Numbered from the stretch's first letter, positions 16,867 to 27,572 are shown. The stretch: DNA of 64,000 nucleotides from Rhizobium sp. L51/94 (GCF_019355555.1 NZ_CP072141.1:3218001-3282000); one strand, 5' to 3'. Notes: generated by a model from the letters alone, not told the origin. Numbers and translations: made by a program.

Positions 16867-18036
16867 ATGCCTTTAGCCCTATTCATCCTCGCGCTGAGCG
16901 CTTTTGCGATCGGCACGACGGAGTTCGTGGTGCTTGGCCTCCTGCCCGACGTCGCCGGCGACCTTGCGGTGACCATTCCACAGGCCGGATGGCTGGTGAC
17001 CGGCTACGCGCTGGCGGTTGCAATCGGCGCACCGATCATGGCCGTCGCCACAGCGCAGCTGCGCCGCCGCTCCGCACTTATCATGCTGATGGGCGTATTC
17101 ATCCTCGGAAACGTAATGTGTGCGCTTGCTCCCGACTACTGGATCATGATGATCGCCCGCGTCGTGACGGCGCTCTGCCATGGCGCCTTCTTCGGCATAG
17201 GTTCGGTTGCCGCGGCAAACCTCGTCGCCAGCGATCGCAAGGCCAGTGCCGTTGCGCTGATGTTTACCGGCCTGACACTTGCCAACGTGCTCGGCGTACC
17301 GCTCGGTACAGCCCTCGGCCAGGCCTATGGCTGGCGTGCACCTTTCTGGGCCGTCGCCATTCTCGGCGTCGCATCGATCATCGGCCTGATGCTCGTTTTG
17401 CCGAAAACGGAAACCGCCCCAAAGAGCAATATTTTGGGAGAAATCTCTGCGTTGCGCGGCGCCGGCCTCTGGCTATCGTTGCTGATGACGGTGTTCTTCT
17501 CGGCGGCAATGTTTGCGCTGTTCACCTATATCGCCCCGATCCTGCGCGATGTCACCGGCGTCTCGCCCCAGGGCGTGACATGGACCCTGTTCCTGATAGG
17601 CCTTGGCCTGACGGTCGGTAATCTCGTCGGCGGCAGGCTTGCAGACTGGCGCCTCGGTACCAGCCTTGCTCTTATCTTTGCCGCCATAGCGCTGACATCG
17701 GCGATCTTCAGCGTCACCAGCAAAGCGCTTGTTCCAGCCGAGATTACCCTGTTTGTCTGGGCTTTCGTCACATTCGCTGCCGTCTCGGCCCTGCAGATCG
17801 GTGTGCTCCGCTACGGCAAGGACGCACCGAACCTTGTCTCGACCATCAACATCGGCGCCTTCAACGTCGGCAATGCACTCGGCGCGTGGGCCGGTGGCGT
17901 GGTGATCGCAAACGGCTTTGCGCTAACCCGAGTACCCCTCGCCGCCGCAGCACTGGCCTTGGTCGGCCTCGCCATCGTCGCCCTCACCTTCGCAACCCCA
18001 CGTGCACGTCGCAACGCCATTGCGGCCGCCGAATAA
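16867..18036 (+). CDS. MFS transporter, DHA1 family (AraJ/YdhP-like)
   Basis: 389 residues, about 12 membrane helices. The opening LSAFAIGTTEFVVLGLLPDVA is the signature start of the AraJ/YdhP/NepI drug:H+ antiporter-1 group, followed by VTGYALAVAIGAPI. The start is one base after the ArsR stop, implying translational coupling. Likely an inner-membrane exporter of a small toxic compound that the repressor senses; the substrate is not known. Confidence 0.9.
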   Translation: MPLALFILALSAFAIGTTEFVVLGLLPDVAGDLAVTIPQAGWLVTGYALAVAIGAPIMAVATAQLRRRSALIMLMGVFILGNVMCALAPDYWIMMIARVVTALCHGAFFGIGSVAAANLVASDRKASAVALMFTGLTLANVLGVPLGTALGQAYGWRAPFWAVAILGVASIIGLMLVLPKTETAPKSNILGEISALRGAGLWLSLLMTVFFSAAMFALFTYIAPILRDVTGVSPQGVTWTLFLIGLGLTVGNLVGGRLADWRLGTSLALIFAAIALTSAIFSVTSKALVPAEITLFVWAFVTFAAVSALQIGVLRYGKDAPNLVSTINIGAFNVGNALGAWAGGVVIANGFALTRVPLAAAALALVGLAIVALTFATPRARRNAIAAAE

Positions 18037-18073
18037 GTCACTACCTCCCAACCACCAACAACGAGGAAATACC

Positions 18074-19198
18074 ATGACAAAACTGTTCGAACCGACCAAG
18101 CTCGGCGATATCTCCATCGCCAACCGCGTCGTCATGGCCCCGCTCACCCGCAACCATTCCCCGGGCGCCGTACCCAACGACCTGAACGTCACCTATTACG
18201 TGCAGCGCGCCAGCGCCGGCCTGATCATCACAGAAGCCACTGCCATCACCCAGCAGGGTCAGGGCTACGCCGACGTACCGGGCCTCTACACCAAGGACGC
18301 CCTCGATGGCTGGCGCAAGGTCAACGACGCCGTCCACCAGGCAGGCGGCAAGATGGTCGTGCAGCTCTGGCACGTCGGACGCATTTCCCACGACAGCCTG
18401 CAGCCAAACGGTGGCAAGCCGGTCTCCTCGACTGCCAAGCAGGCCGACGCCAAGACCTTCATCATCCAGGACGGCAAGGGTGCATTTGTCCCGACGTCCG
18501 AGCCACGCGCACTGGAAACCTCCGAGCTCCCCGGCATCGTCGAGGATTACCGCAAGGCCGCACGTGCCGCTATCGATGCCGGCTTCGATGGCGTCGAGAT
18601 CCATGCCGCCAACGGTTACCTTATCGACCAGTTCCTGCGCTCCGGCGTCAACGACCGCACCGACCAGTATGGCGGCTCGATCGAGAACCGCGCCCGCTTC
18701 CTCTTCGAAGTCGTCGAGGCCATCACCAAGGAAATCGGCGCCGGTATCACCGGCATCCGTCTCTCGCCCGTCACCGCCGCCGGCGACAGCAGCGACCCGC
18801 ACCCGCAGCCGCTCTTTACCTACGTGATCGAGGGACTGGCGAAATACGGCCTGGCTTATATCCACGTCATCGAAGGCCAGACCGGCGGCCCGCGCGACTT
18901 CCAGCAGGGCGAGACACCGTTCGATTATCAGGCACTGCACGCCGCCTACAAGGCTGCGGGCGGCAAGGCTGCCTGGATGGTCAACAACGGCTACGACCGC
19001 GAAATGGCGATCGAAGCTGTCGACAGCGGCAAGGCCGATATCGTTGCCTTCGGCCGTCCCTTCATCTCCAACCCCGACCTCGTTGCACGGTTGAAGCTGA
19101 ATGCCGAGCTGACGCCGATGGATCCCGCCAAGCTCTACGGAGCCGTCAACGGCGCTGAAGGGTATACGGACTACCCGACGCTCGACAGCGCCGCCTGA
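18074..19198 (+). CDS. nemA: Alkene reductase, Old Yellow Enzyme family (NemA-like)
   Basis: 374 residues. FMN-dependent NADPH enzyme reducing activated C=C bonds or nitro groups of electrophiles. MAPLTRNHSPG near the N-terminus, the substrate-binding pair in VEIHAANGYLIDQFL (His/Asn), and the FMN phosphate site DIVAFGRPFISNPDLVARL are in order. It begins 37 nt after the MFS gene and probably belongs to the same transcript, giving a repressor-exporter-reductase set that could clear reactive electrophiles. The symbol is by family resemblance only. Confidence 0.9.
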   Translation: MTKLFEPTKLGDISIANRVVMAPLTRNHSPGAVPNDLNVTYYVQRASAGLIITEATAITQQGQGYADVPGLYTKDALDGWRKVNDAVHQAGGKMVVQLWHVGRISHDSLQPNGGKPVSSTAKQADAKTFIIQDGKGAFVPTSEPRALETSELPGIVEDYRKAARAAIDAGFDGVEIHAANGYLIDQFLRSGVNDRTDQYGGSIENRARFLFEVVEAITKEIGAGITGIRLSPVTAAGDSSDPHPQPLFTYVIEGLAKYGLAYIHVIEGQTGGPRDFQQGETPFDYQALHAAYKAAGGKAAWMVNNGYDREMAIEAVDSGKADIVAFGRPFISNPDLVARLKLNAELTPMDPAKLYGAVNGAEGYTDYPTLDSAA

Positions 19199-19217
19199 TC
19201 GCAAACCATATCCAAGG

Positions 19218-19247
19218 AAAATCCCGCCACGATGGCGGGATTTTTTG
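19218..19247 (+). terminator. Rho-independent terminator after the OYE gene
   Basis: AATCCCGCC and GGCGGGATT form a 9-bp stem with a 5-nt loop (ACGAT), followed by TTTT. It ends the ArsR-MFS-OYE transcript. Confidence 0.85.
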
Positions 19248-19255
19248 CGAACGGC

Positions 19256-20221
19256 TCAAAGACTGCCTATCGATTCCAGCGTCGCACGAACCGCGACATC
19301 GATGGGTGTCTGCGGCTCCTCGCCGATCGCAGCCACGAGCCGGTTGTTCGGCATCTGCAACGGTTCCGACCAGAGATAGCGCATCTCGCGCAACTCGCGC
19401 ATGAAGCCGACGAACGGCGCTGCCAAGGGAAGCAACCACCAGGGGAAACTTCCCCGCTTCAAGGGCCGACCTGCGACTCGCTCGATTGATGCCACCATCT
19501 GTCTCCCGTCGGCATCCCAGAAACCCCGCATATGGTAGACGGCAAAGACCGGCAGGCGGTCGCCTTGCTCGAGAAGCCGGATCATCGTCTCCGCAACATC
19601 CGGCACATAGGCCCATTGATGGCCGATGCCCGGCTTGCCGGGATAGGTAACCGAGGCGACCGGCTTGCCTGATTTGACCAACCCTTGCGAAAACCAGCTG
19701 CTATCCGCGTGCGGCCCGAAATAGTCGCCCGCCCTGACGATGATGACAGGCACGCCCTGCCCCGCCGCCACCTGCAGGCGCCGTTCCATCTCGACGCGGA
19801 TCGCGCCCTTTACGCTTGTCGGATGCTGGGGGCTTTCCTCGGTGATTTCCGGAAAGGTATCGGGACCGAAATTGTAGATCGTACCGGGCAACACGATCCG
19901 GGCACCAACGGCCTTTGCGGCTGCGACCGTATTATCGATCATCGGCAGGACCAGCTTGCCCCAGTTGACATAACCGGGGGGATTGACCGCATGGACGATG
20001 ACACTGACGCCTTGCGCTGCCCGAAGCACATCGGCGGCATTCATCGCATCGCCTTTCACCCAGAGAAAGTCCGGCAAGCGGGAGGCGGCCTTTTCCGGGT
20101 CACGGTTCATTGCCACGACCTGCCAACCCCGTGCGGAAAGCCCGCGCGCTACGGCACCGCCGATACCACCCGTTGCGCCGAGTACCATTGCCGTTTTCTT
20201 CATGTCTATCTGATTTTGCAT
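19256..20221 (-). CDS. NAD(P)-binding epimerase/dehydratase-like protein (extended SDR)
   Basis: 321 residues from the ATG at 20221 (MQNQIDMKKTAMVLGATGG), chosen because GGAG sits 6 nt upstream; ATGs at 20233 and 20203 are possible. The Rossmann motif GATGGIGGAVARGL is intact. The catalytic Tyr-x3-Lys of classical SDRs is not obvious (GTIYNFGPDTFPE occupies that region), as in atypical SDRs. Divergent from the LysR gene at 20314, the usual arrangement for a regulator and its target. Confidence 0.82.
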   Translation of the reverse strand: MQNQIDMKKTAMVLGATGGIGGAVARGLSARGWQVVAMNRDPEKAASRLPDFLWVKGDAMNAADVLRAAQGVSVIVHAVNPPGYVNWGKLVLPMIDNTVAAAKAVGARIVLPGTIYNFGPDTFPEITEESPQHPTSVKGAIRVEMERRLQVAAGQGVPVIIVRAGDYFGPHADSSWFSQGLVKSGKPVASVTYPGKPGIGHQWAYVPDVAETMIRLLEQGDRLPVFAVYHMRGFWDADGRQMVASIERVAGRPLKRGSFPWWLLPLAAPFVGFMRELREMRYLWSEPLQMPNNRLVAAIGEEPQTPIDVAVRATLESIGSL

Positions 20222-20313
20222 CGTCGTCTCCATTGGTTCGATGAAGAGACAATGCGCCCAAAGGCCACATAAACGAAATTGCCGAAATATGTGGACATGC
20301 TATACGAATATGC
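20222..20313. promoter_or_regulatory. Divergent promoter region with candidate LysR site
   Basis: 92-bp gap between the SDR gene and the LysR gene. It contains the short inverted repeat ATGT-GG-ACAT (20289-20298) in AT-rich sequence, a possible LysR-type half-site pair. No convincing -35/-10 set is claimed. Confidence 0.35.
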
Positions 20314-21234
20314 ATGATTAGGAACGAACCCAGCTGGGACCTCTACCGCAGCTTCCTCGCCGTGCTCCAGCATGGATCGCTGTCGGCGGCAGCGCGCGAG
20401 CTCGGACTGACGCAGCCGACCATCGGACGTCACATTGACACGCTGGAACAAACGATCGGTGCCGAGTTGTTCACCCGCTCGCAGCTTGGCCTGCTGCCAA
20501 CGGATGCCGCCGCCGACTTGAGACCCTATGCCGAGGCGCTACAATCGACTGCAGCCGCCTTGCTGCGAAGCGCATCCGCACGGCGCGACCGCGTATCGGG
20601 CACGGTCCGCATCAGCGCCAGCGAAGTCATCGGCGTCGAAGTGCTGCCGCCGATCCTTGCCGACCTGCAGGAGGCACATCCCGACCTGACGATAGAGCTG
20701 TCGGCCTCCGACACGGTGGAGGACCTGCTGCACCGACAGGCCGACATCGCCGTGCGGATGGCCGAGCCGTCGCAGGCGGCCCTCGTCGTCCGGCGCATCG
20801 GCGATATTCCGATAGCGTTCTTCGCCCATCGCCAATACCTCGAACGCCATGGGGTACCCACCACTCTCGAGGAGTTGGCCGGACACAGGCTGATCGGCTT
20901 CGACCGCCAGAGCGCCTATATCCGCTCAATGATACGCCGCTACCCTATTCTCGATCCCCAGCGTTTCTCGTTTAAAGCCGACAGTACGCTGGCGCAGATT
21001 GCCGCCATCCGGGCCGGCGTCGGCATCGGCCTCTGCCAGTCTCCGCTTGGAAATGCCAATCCGGACCTCGTTCGCCTGCTGCCGGAGGTAAGCCTGCCGC
21101 TTGGAACCTGGGTCGCCATGCATGAAAACCTGAAGGGATCGCCGCGATGCCGCGTCACCTTCGATGCGCTCGTGGCGGGATTGCTGGCCTATGGCGGGGA
21201 GAAACGGGTGGATGACGCCAGAAGAGTGACTTGA
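20314..21234 (+). CDS. LysR family transcriptional regulator
   Basis: 306 residues. N-terminal winged helix (GSLSAAARELGLTQPTIGRHI) and a LysR effector domain in which the usual GIGL element is present (AGVGIGLCQSPLG). It resembles regulators of oxidoreductases in the same order and probably controls the divergent SDR gene; that link is inferred from position. The C-terminal tail after GLLAYGGEK is short and charged. Confidence 0.9.
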   Translation: MIRNEPSWDLYRSFLAVLQHGSLSAAARELGLTQPTIGRHIDTLEQTIGAELFTRSQLGLLPTDAAADLRPYAEALQSTAAALLRSASARRDRVSGTVRISASEVIGVEVLPPILADLQEAHPDLTIELSASDTVEDLLHRQADIAVRMAEPSQAALVVRRIGDIPIAFFAHRQYLERHGVPTTLEELAGHRLIGFDRQSAYIRSMIRRYPILDPQRFSFKADSTLAQIAAIRAGVGIGLCQSPLGNANPDLVRLLPEVSLPLGTWVAMHENLKGSPRCRVTFDALVAGLLAYGGEKRVDDARRVT

Positions 21235-21265
21235 AGCCCGCCACCGCGGCAGGCCGTCATTTCGC

Positions 21266-21547
21266 TCAAGCGTCGGGCGATGCGCCCTCGCCGCTTTTTG
21301 TCCAGCTGCTATCGACGACCTCGGTTTCCGGCCTGTCGCCGCCGTCGGTATATTCCTCGTGCCACTTGCCCTTGTCATCCTGATAGCTGATCTCGGCCGG
21401 CTCGCCGCCGACCTGCTGTTCCGCCGCCACGATGCGCGCCGCCTGCAGCGCATCGGAGTGTGTCGGAAACGTCTCCGAGTAGACGTCCAGAAACTTGTAG
21501 GCCCAGCCGCCATCATGGGGAACGACTTCGTAGGTGACCTTGACCAT
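21266..21547 (-). CDS. DUF2188 domain protein
   Basis: 93 residues from the ATG at 21547, with GGGAGACAGGGAT directly upstream. The pattern VTYEVVPHDGGWAYKF ... FPTHSDALQAARIVAAEQ is the DUF2188 fold, small cytoplasmic proteins of unknown function. An extension of the frame to 21610 lacks a ribosome binding site. It stands alone between the LysR gene and the antiporter. Confidence 0.82.
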   Translation of the reverse strand: MVKVTYEVVPHDGGWAYKFLDVYSETFPTHSDALQAARIVAAEQQVGGEPAEISYQDDKGKWHEEYTDGGDRPETEVVDSSWTKSGEGASPDA

Positions 21548-21720
21548 ATCCCTGTCTCCCGTTTCCTGCCCAAACCGTCCGTCTTCCCGATAAATCGAGC
21601 AGGCAGACAAGGCCCTCCCAAGCCTGTCAGCACTATCCCACCAAATGCCCTCAACTTCAACTTGAGCGGCGACCGACGCTTGATGTAGCGCCTCATTGCT
21701 TTAGATAGGACGAAACATTG

Positions 21721-21754
21721 AAGGGGCCGGGGGCCCAACAAAGGGGCCGGGGCC
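21721..21754 (+). repeat. Short GC-rich direct repeat before the antiporter gene
   Basis: AAGGGGCCGGGGGCC (21721-21735) is repeated as AAGGGGCCGGGGCC (21741-21754), a 20-bp period, ending immediately before the TTG start. AAGGGG of the second copy is the only ribosome-binding-like sequence available. Confidence 0.6.
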
Positions 21755-21755
21755 G

Positions 21756-22853
21756 TTGACGATATCGACTATTCTGAAGGAAGAGCGGCTGTTGCTGGTC
21801 GCCGTCGCCGTGGCTGTCGCCGCGTATTTCCTCGAGCATGCCGTGCTCGAGATGGGCCAGATGGCAGCTGTGATTAGCGCGGTCGTTTTGATCGCTACCA
21901 TCGTCATCGCCTCGATGCGCGTCGCCCACCATGCCGAAGTCCTGGCGACAAAGGTCGGCGATCCCTACGGCACGATGATCCTGACACTGGCCGCCGTTGC
22001 CGTCGAAGTCATCATCCTCGCCATCCTGATGACCGGCGAAAGCTCGCCTACGCTGGTGCGCGACACGATCTATTCCGCAGTCATGCTCGACATCAACGGC
22101 ATTCTCGGGCTGGCCGCCCTGCTGGGCGGGCTGAAGCATGGCGAGCAGTCGTACAATGACGATTCCGGCAAGACCTACGGTGTGATGATCCTCACGGCCA
22201 TCGGCATATCGATGATCGTCCCGGAATTCGTGCCGCACGACAAATGGCACTATTATTCCGCCTTCACGATCTTTGCGATGATAGCACTCTACGCCCTCTT
22301 CCTGCGCATGCAGGTCGGCCAGCACAGCTATTTCTTCAGCTACAGCTATCCGCGCGCCGAAAAGAAGCGCAGCACGCACGAGGCCGAGGAGACGGAAGAT
22401 TCGACCACCGCGTCGATCGTCACCATCCTCGTCGGTGTCGTCATCATCGGCGTGCTCGCAGAGTTCATGTCGGCCTTCATGAGCGTCGGGTTGAAGGATA
22501 CCGGTGCGCCACCAGCCGTCGCCGCTGTCGTCGTCGCGGCAATCTCCGCCGCCCCCGAAATTCTCACGGCCCTCCGAGCAGCTTTGCGAAACCGCATGCA
22601 GGCGACCGTCAACATCGCCATGGGCGCCTCTCTGTCGACAGTCATTCTCACAGTGCCCGTCATGGAAGGCATCGCCCTCTACACCGGCCAGCCCTTCGTC
22701 ATGGCGATGTCGCCGGTGCAAACCGTGATGGTCGTCATCACCCTCGTCGCCGCCGCTATCAATCTCAACGACGGCGAGACAAACGCCATCGAAGGCATGA
22801 CCCATTTCATCCTCTTCGCCACCTTCGTGATGCTTACGGGATTAGGGCTTTGA
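21756..22853 (+). CDS. chaA: Calcium/proton (or sodium/proton) antiporter, ChaA family
   Basis: 365 residues with 10-11 predicted membrane helices and two repeats typical of the CaCA superfamily: AAVAVEVIILAILMTGE and VAAISAAPEILTALRAAL, each carrying the acidic ion-binding residue. A polar loop around residues 205-220 (EKKRSTHEAEETEDS) separates the halves, where ChaA proteins have an acidic segment. Start assigned to TTG at 21756 because the hydrophobic N-terminus begins almost at once and no ATG fits; this start is uncertain. Confidence 0.85.
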   Translation: MTISTILKEERLLLVAVAVAVAAYFLEHAVLEMGQMAAVISAVVLIATIVIASMRVAHHAEVLATKVGDPYGTMILTLAAVAVEVIILAILMTGESSPTLVRDTIYSAVMLDINGILGLAALLGGLKHGEQSYNDDSGKTYGVMILTAIGISMIVPEFVPHDKWHYYSAFTIFAMIALYALFLRMQVGQHSYFFSYSYPRAEKKRSTHEAEETEDSTTASIVTILVGVVIIGVLAEFMSAFMSVGLKDTGAPPAVAAVVVAAISAAPEILTALRAALRNRMQATVNIAMGASLSTVILTVPVMEGIALYTGQPFVMAMSPVQTVMVVITLVAAAINLNDGETNAIEGMTHFILFATFVMLTGLGL

Positions 22854-22930
22854 CTGCGATATCAAGGCGATAGGTGCGCGGGCGGAATCACGCCGGCAGC
22901 GAGTTCATGCGGGATGGCAGGTTGGACACC

Positions 22931-23139
22931 CGGCTTGCATTTGGATCCCCGGATCAAGCCCGAGGATGACGACGCGGCGGGGATGGCGGCGCTGTTGGCT
23001 TCGGTAGTGTGGTGCGCAGTTCGCGTGGGACTTGCCAGGCGAATGAACGTCCGTAAATCGCCGCCTCGCCCGATGCCTATTTTTGCCAAGCCAAGACCAC
23101 CGAACTTCGTCATCCTCGGGCTCGACCCGAGGATCCACG
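22931..23139. repeat. Intergenic repeat unit, copy A
   Basis: Bounded by inverted copies of one element: GGATCAAGCCCGAGGATGAC on the left (22951-22970) and GTCATCCTCGGGCTCGACCC on the right. The interior includes GTTGGCTTCGGTAGTGTGGT and GCCAAGCCAAGACCACC. Copy B starts 370 bp downstream. The boundary motif resembles mosaic repeats scattered between rhizobial genes. Confidence 0.75.
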
Positions 23140-23300
23140 CCCAAGCGCTGCGGGATATCAATACGCTCTGTCGTCAATTCGACGCATAGACACGCATCGG
23201 CCATCGTTGCGGACGGTTTGTCGAGATCGGACACCCGTTGCGCGCAATGTGCGGCGGCCATCGAGTCAGCGTATTTGGCGTTCCACAGAAGCCGACCAAC

Positions 23301-23511
23301 GGGCTTGCGTATGGATCCTCGGGTCAAGCCCGAGGATGACGATGCCGAGGGGGTGGCAGCGCTGCTGTTGGCTTCGGTGGTGTGGTGCGCAGTTCGCGTG
23401 AAGGACTCGCCAGACGGAAAAACGTCCGTAACTCGCCGCCTCGCCCCGACGTCTCATTCTGCCAAGCCAAGACCACCAAACTTCGTCATCCTCGGGCTCG
23501 ACCCGAGAAAG
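23301..23511. repeat. Intergenic repeat unit, copy B
   Basis: Second, diverged copy: GGGTCAAGCCCGAGGATGAC (23321-23340), GTTGGCTTCGGTGGTGTGGT, GCCAAGCCAAGACCACC (23461-23477) and GTCATCCTCGGGCTCGACCC. Offset from copy A grows from 370 to 377 bp across the unit, showing small insertions. Confidence 0.75.
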
Positions 23512-23522
23512 CGCATTTATAC

Positions 23523-23553
23523 CAAAAAGGCCGCCATCGCTGACGGGCCTTCA
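23523..23553 (-). terminator. Rho-independent terminator of the aminotransferase gene
   Basis: On the minus strand, AAGGCC...GGCCTT closes a hairpin followed by TTTGG (plus-strand run CCAAAAAGGCC at 23522-23532). It lies 22 bp beyond the aatA stop. Confidence 0.65.
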
Positions 23554-23574
23554 AAATCTCGAGAGATCTGAAGC

Positions 23575-24891
<1,317 letters not shown>

Positions 24892-25009
24892 TTATTTGTG
24901 TAACTCGCGCGCGCGGCCTATCACACGATGGCGTGAGACGCGACGGCAATGGCTTGAACCTGCCCTCTCCGCCCCCAGATCTCTCTGCTATCGATCCCGG
25001 GAGAAACAG

Positions 25010-26155
25010 ATGACCCTTTCCACCAGAATGCGCGTCGCGATGCTATCTGCAGCTCTGCTGTCGGCCGGACCTCTGGCGGCGGCCGACGACATGGAGGTCA
25101 TCAAGACGGACAAGGTCCGCGTCCAGGTCGAAACGATTGCCAGCGGACTGGACCACCCCTGGGCAGTCGAAGTTCTCCCCGACGGCGCCTATATCGTGAC
25201 CGAAAGGCCGGGCGCGCTCAGGATCGTCCGCAACGGCACGATCGAGGCACCGATCTCCGGCCTGCCGAAGATCGCGGCAACCGGTCAGGGCGGGCTGCTC
25301 GACATCGCCCTCGATCCGCAATTTGCCACCAGCCGCACCCTGTATTTTAACGCCACCATTGCCGGCCCCGGAGGAACAGGCACCGCTGTTTACAGCGCAC
25401 GTCTCTCCCCGGACGAAAAGCAGCTGACGGACGTCAAGCGCCTGTTCCTGATGAACCGCCTCAGTGGCGGCGGGCTGCAATTCGGCGCTCGCATCGCCAT
25501 AGCGGCCGATGGCAGCCTGTTCGTCGGCCTTGGCGACCGTGGCGAGATGGATCGCGCGCAGGATTTCGAGGATGACGCCGGCTCCATTATCCACATCAAT
25601 ACCGACGGCAGCATACCGGCCGACAATCCGTTCAGGAAAAATCCAAAGGCACTGCCGGAAATCTGGTCCAAGGGTCATCGCAACCCGGAAGGCCTCACCT
25701 TCGACAGCGCCGACGGAACGCTGTACAGCGTGGAGCACGGCGCAAAGGGCGGCGATGAGATCAACCACCCCGAGGCCGGCAAGAATTACGGCTGGCCTGT
25801 CATCACCTACGGCCGTGACTACTCCGGCGAAAAGATCGGCGTCGGCACCGAAAAGGAGGGCATGGAGCAGCCACTGTTTTACTGGGATCCCTCGATCGCG
25901 CCTGGCGGACTTGCCGTTTATCGCGGCAAGATGTTCCCCGAATGGAACGGCGACTTCCTGGTGGCCGCGCTGAAATTCAAGCTGCTTTCGCGGCTGGAAA
26001 AGGATGCCTCCGGAAAAATAGTCGAGCGCGAAAGGATGTTCACCGGCGCGTTCGGACGGCTGCGGGATGTCATCGTTGCCCCCGACGGCGCATTGCTTCT
26101 TACAACCGACGCAACCGACGGCGCGCTCATCCGGATTTCCCGCGCCGTCGATTGA
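25010..26155 (+). CDS. PQQ-dependent aldose sugar dehydrogenase, periplasmic (YliI/Asd-like)
   Basis: 381 residues; ATG at 25010 with CGGGAGAAACAG upstream. Signal peptide of about 25 residues (MLSAALLSAGPLAAADD). Six-bladed beta-propeller of the soluble glucose dehydrogenase family: GLDHPWAVEVLPDGAYIVTERPG style N-terminal blade, QGGLLDIALDP, the catalytic His region KGHRNPEGLTFD, and NYGWPVITYGRDYSG. It would oxidise aldoses in the periplasm with PQQ; no PQQ synthesis genes are nearby. Confidence 0.9.
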   Translation: MTLSTRMRVAMLSAALLSAGPLAAADDMEVIKTDKVRVQVETIASGLDHPWAVEVLPDGAYIVTERPGALRIVRNGTIEAPISGLPKIAATGQGGLLDIALDPQFATSRTLYFNATIAGPGGTGTAVYSARLSPDEKQLTDVKRLFLMNRLSGGGLQFGARIAIAADGSLFVGLGDRGEMDRAQDFEDDAGSIIHINTDGSIPADNPFRKNPKALPEIWSKGHRNPEGLTFDSADGTLYSVEHGAKGGDEINHPEAGKNYGWPVITYGRDYSGEKIGVGTEKEGMEQPLFYWDPSIAPGGLAVYRGKMFPEWNGDFLVAALKFKLLSRLEKDASGKIVERERMFTGAFGRLRDVIVAPDGALLLTTDATDGALIRISRAVD

Positions 26156-26272
26156 GCCCTGCAGCCGCACAACCTGACCTTGCCTGCCTGAAAAGCAGCT
26201 GCTAACAAGCCGCACTCCATCAGGGTGCACTCGCGCCTAGTCTGCCCTCCCCATAAGTTCCAGTTGCATGAC

Positions 26273-27163
26273 ATGACGCGCGTTCAGGCGAATCTTCTTC
26301 TATTGCTCGCAGCCGCGATCTGGGGCGGCGGATTCGTCGCCCAGTCGACGGCGATGCAGGCCATCGGGCCGCTCTGGTTCATCGGCCTGCGCTTTGCCGT
26401 GGCCGCAGTCGTCATCCTTCCGTTCGCCTGGTTCGAAAACCGCCGCGCCGCCACGCCCGTCAGCCCGAAACACTGGCGCGCCTTTATCCTGATCGGTCTT
26501 GCGCTGTTCGGAGGTGCTGCCACGCAGCAGATCGGGCTCCTGACCACCAGCGTCACCAATTCGAGCTTTATCACCGGCCTCTATGTTGTCTTCGTGCCAT
26601 TGATCGCCGTCGGCATTCTCCGGCGTCCGCCACACTGGATCGTCTGGCCGGGCGCCCTGATGGCGCTGCTGGGCATTTTCCTGTTGTCCGGCGGCGCGCT
26701 GTCGCGGCTGACGGTCGGCGATATGCTGACGGTCGTCTGCGCCATCTTCTGGGCCATCCAGATCACTCTCGCCGGCACCGCCGTGACCGAGAGCGGCCGC
26801 CCGCTGATGCTGTCCGCCGTACAATTCGCCGTCAGCGCCGTGGCCGGGCTTGTTATCGCTGCGGCGCTGGAGCCGATCAGCTTCGACATCATACGCGCCT
26901 CGCTCGGTGAAATCCTCTATGTCGGCGTTTTTTCGTCGGGGCTCGCCTTCGCGCTGCAGGTCATCGGCCAGCGCTATACGACGTCGTCGCAGGCAGCGAT
27001 CTTCCTATCGTCGGAAGCGCTGTTCGGCGCCTCGCTTGGGGCGCTTCTCCTGGGGGAAACCATCTCGCCGATCGGCTATGTTGGCTGCGCCCTGATGTTT
27101 GCCGCCATGCTCGTCGTCGAGATCGTCCCCGAGGTCCTCCGGCGACGGGATCGAACCGGCTGA
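26273..27163 (+). CDS. EamA/DMT-family transporter
   Basis: 296 residues, ten predicted membrane helices in two EamA repeats (LLLLLAAAIWGGGFVAQSTAMQ opens the first; MLTVVCAIFWAIQITLAG the second). The end of repeat two, SSEALFGASLGALLLGE, is the usual DMT signature. Probably a metabolite exporter of unknown specificity. Start at 26273 is the first ATG that places the helix correctly; the ATG has no clear ribosome binding site. Confidence 0.88.
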   Translation: MTRVQANLLLLLAAAIWGGGFVAQSTAMQAIGPLWFIGLRFAVAAVVILPFAWFENRRAATPVSPKHWRAFILIGLALFGGAATQQIGLLTTSVTNSSFITGLYVVFVPLIAVGILRRPPHWIVWPGALMALLGIFLLSGGALSRLTVGDMLTVVCAIFWAIQITLAGTAVTESGRPLMLSAVQFAVSAVAGLVIAAALEPISFDIIRASLGEILYVGVFSSGLAFALQVIGQRYTTSSQAAIFLSSEALFGASLGALLLGETISPIGYVGCALMFAAMLVVEIVPEVLRRRDRTG

Positions 27164-27572
27164 ATTCGCGAAAAAATTTGCGCACGAAATCCGTTGTCGA
27201 CGATGGAAAAAAGCTACGCGTAGCCTGGCTGGTGAAAAATTGCCGCCGACGGCAGCACACTCCGCGCAAGTCATGGGATCGAGGCGCTTCCGACGCTTTA
27301 AAGTTTCCCTTGCCAAAGGCGAACAAAGACAGCACACTTGACCCGTTCAGGCGTTTTACGAGCTTGGAAAGTCCTAAAAAGAATTGCGCACCGGGAACGC
27401 AAATATTCCGGTCCGCCTCGTCCAAGAGCGATGTTTACAGGTCGTCTTTGGGCAAGGCTCGAGAGACGGGACAATTCCTTAAAATTCGAGAACCGCCTGA
27501 AAACTCCCGCAAGGGGTTGAGACACTGGTGCTGTCCGCGGGCATGGCGGGCAGCGAGAGAGGGACATAAGGC
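27164..27572. other. Intergenic region, probable long leader of the cold shock gene
   Basis: 409 bp with no supportable gene. It holds a 12-bp perfect palindrome GCTACGCGTAGC at 27213-27224. Long structured leaders are common for cold shock genes; the last 60 bp before the start (GAGAGAGGGACATAAGGC) include the ribosome binding site. No promoter is called. Confidence 0.5.

Larger units (their letters stand above)
22854..23523. other. Non-coding interval with repeated intergenic elements
   Basis: About 670 bp without a supportable gene. It contains two diverged direct repeats described separately. Short open frames on both strands here have no homology pattern, no ribosome binding sites and are mirrored on the other strand, so none is called. 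Confidence 0.7.

Noticed and set aside
22931..23511. Repeat block as a possible CRISPR array
   Set aside because: Only two long diverged units with small indels; no short regular repeats or unique spacers and no cas genes nearby.
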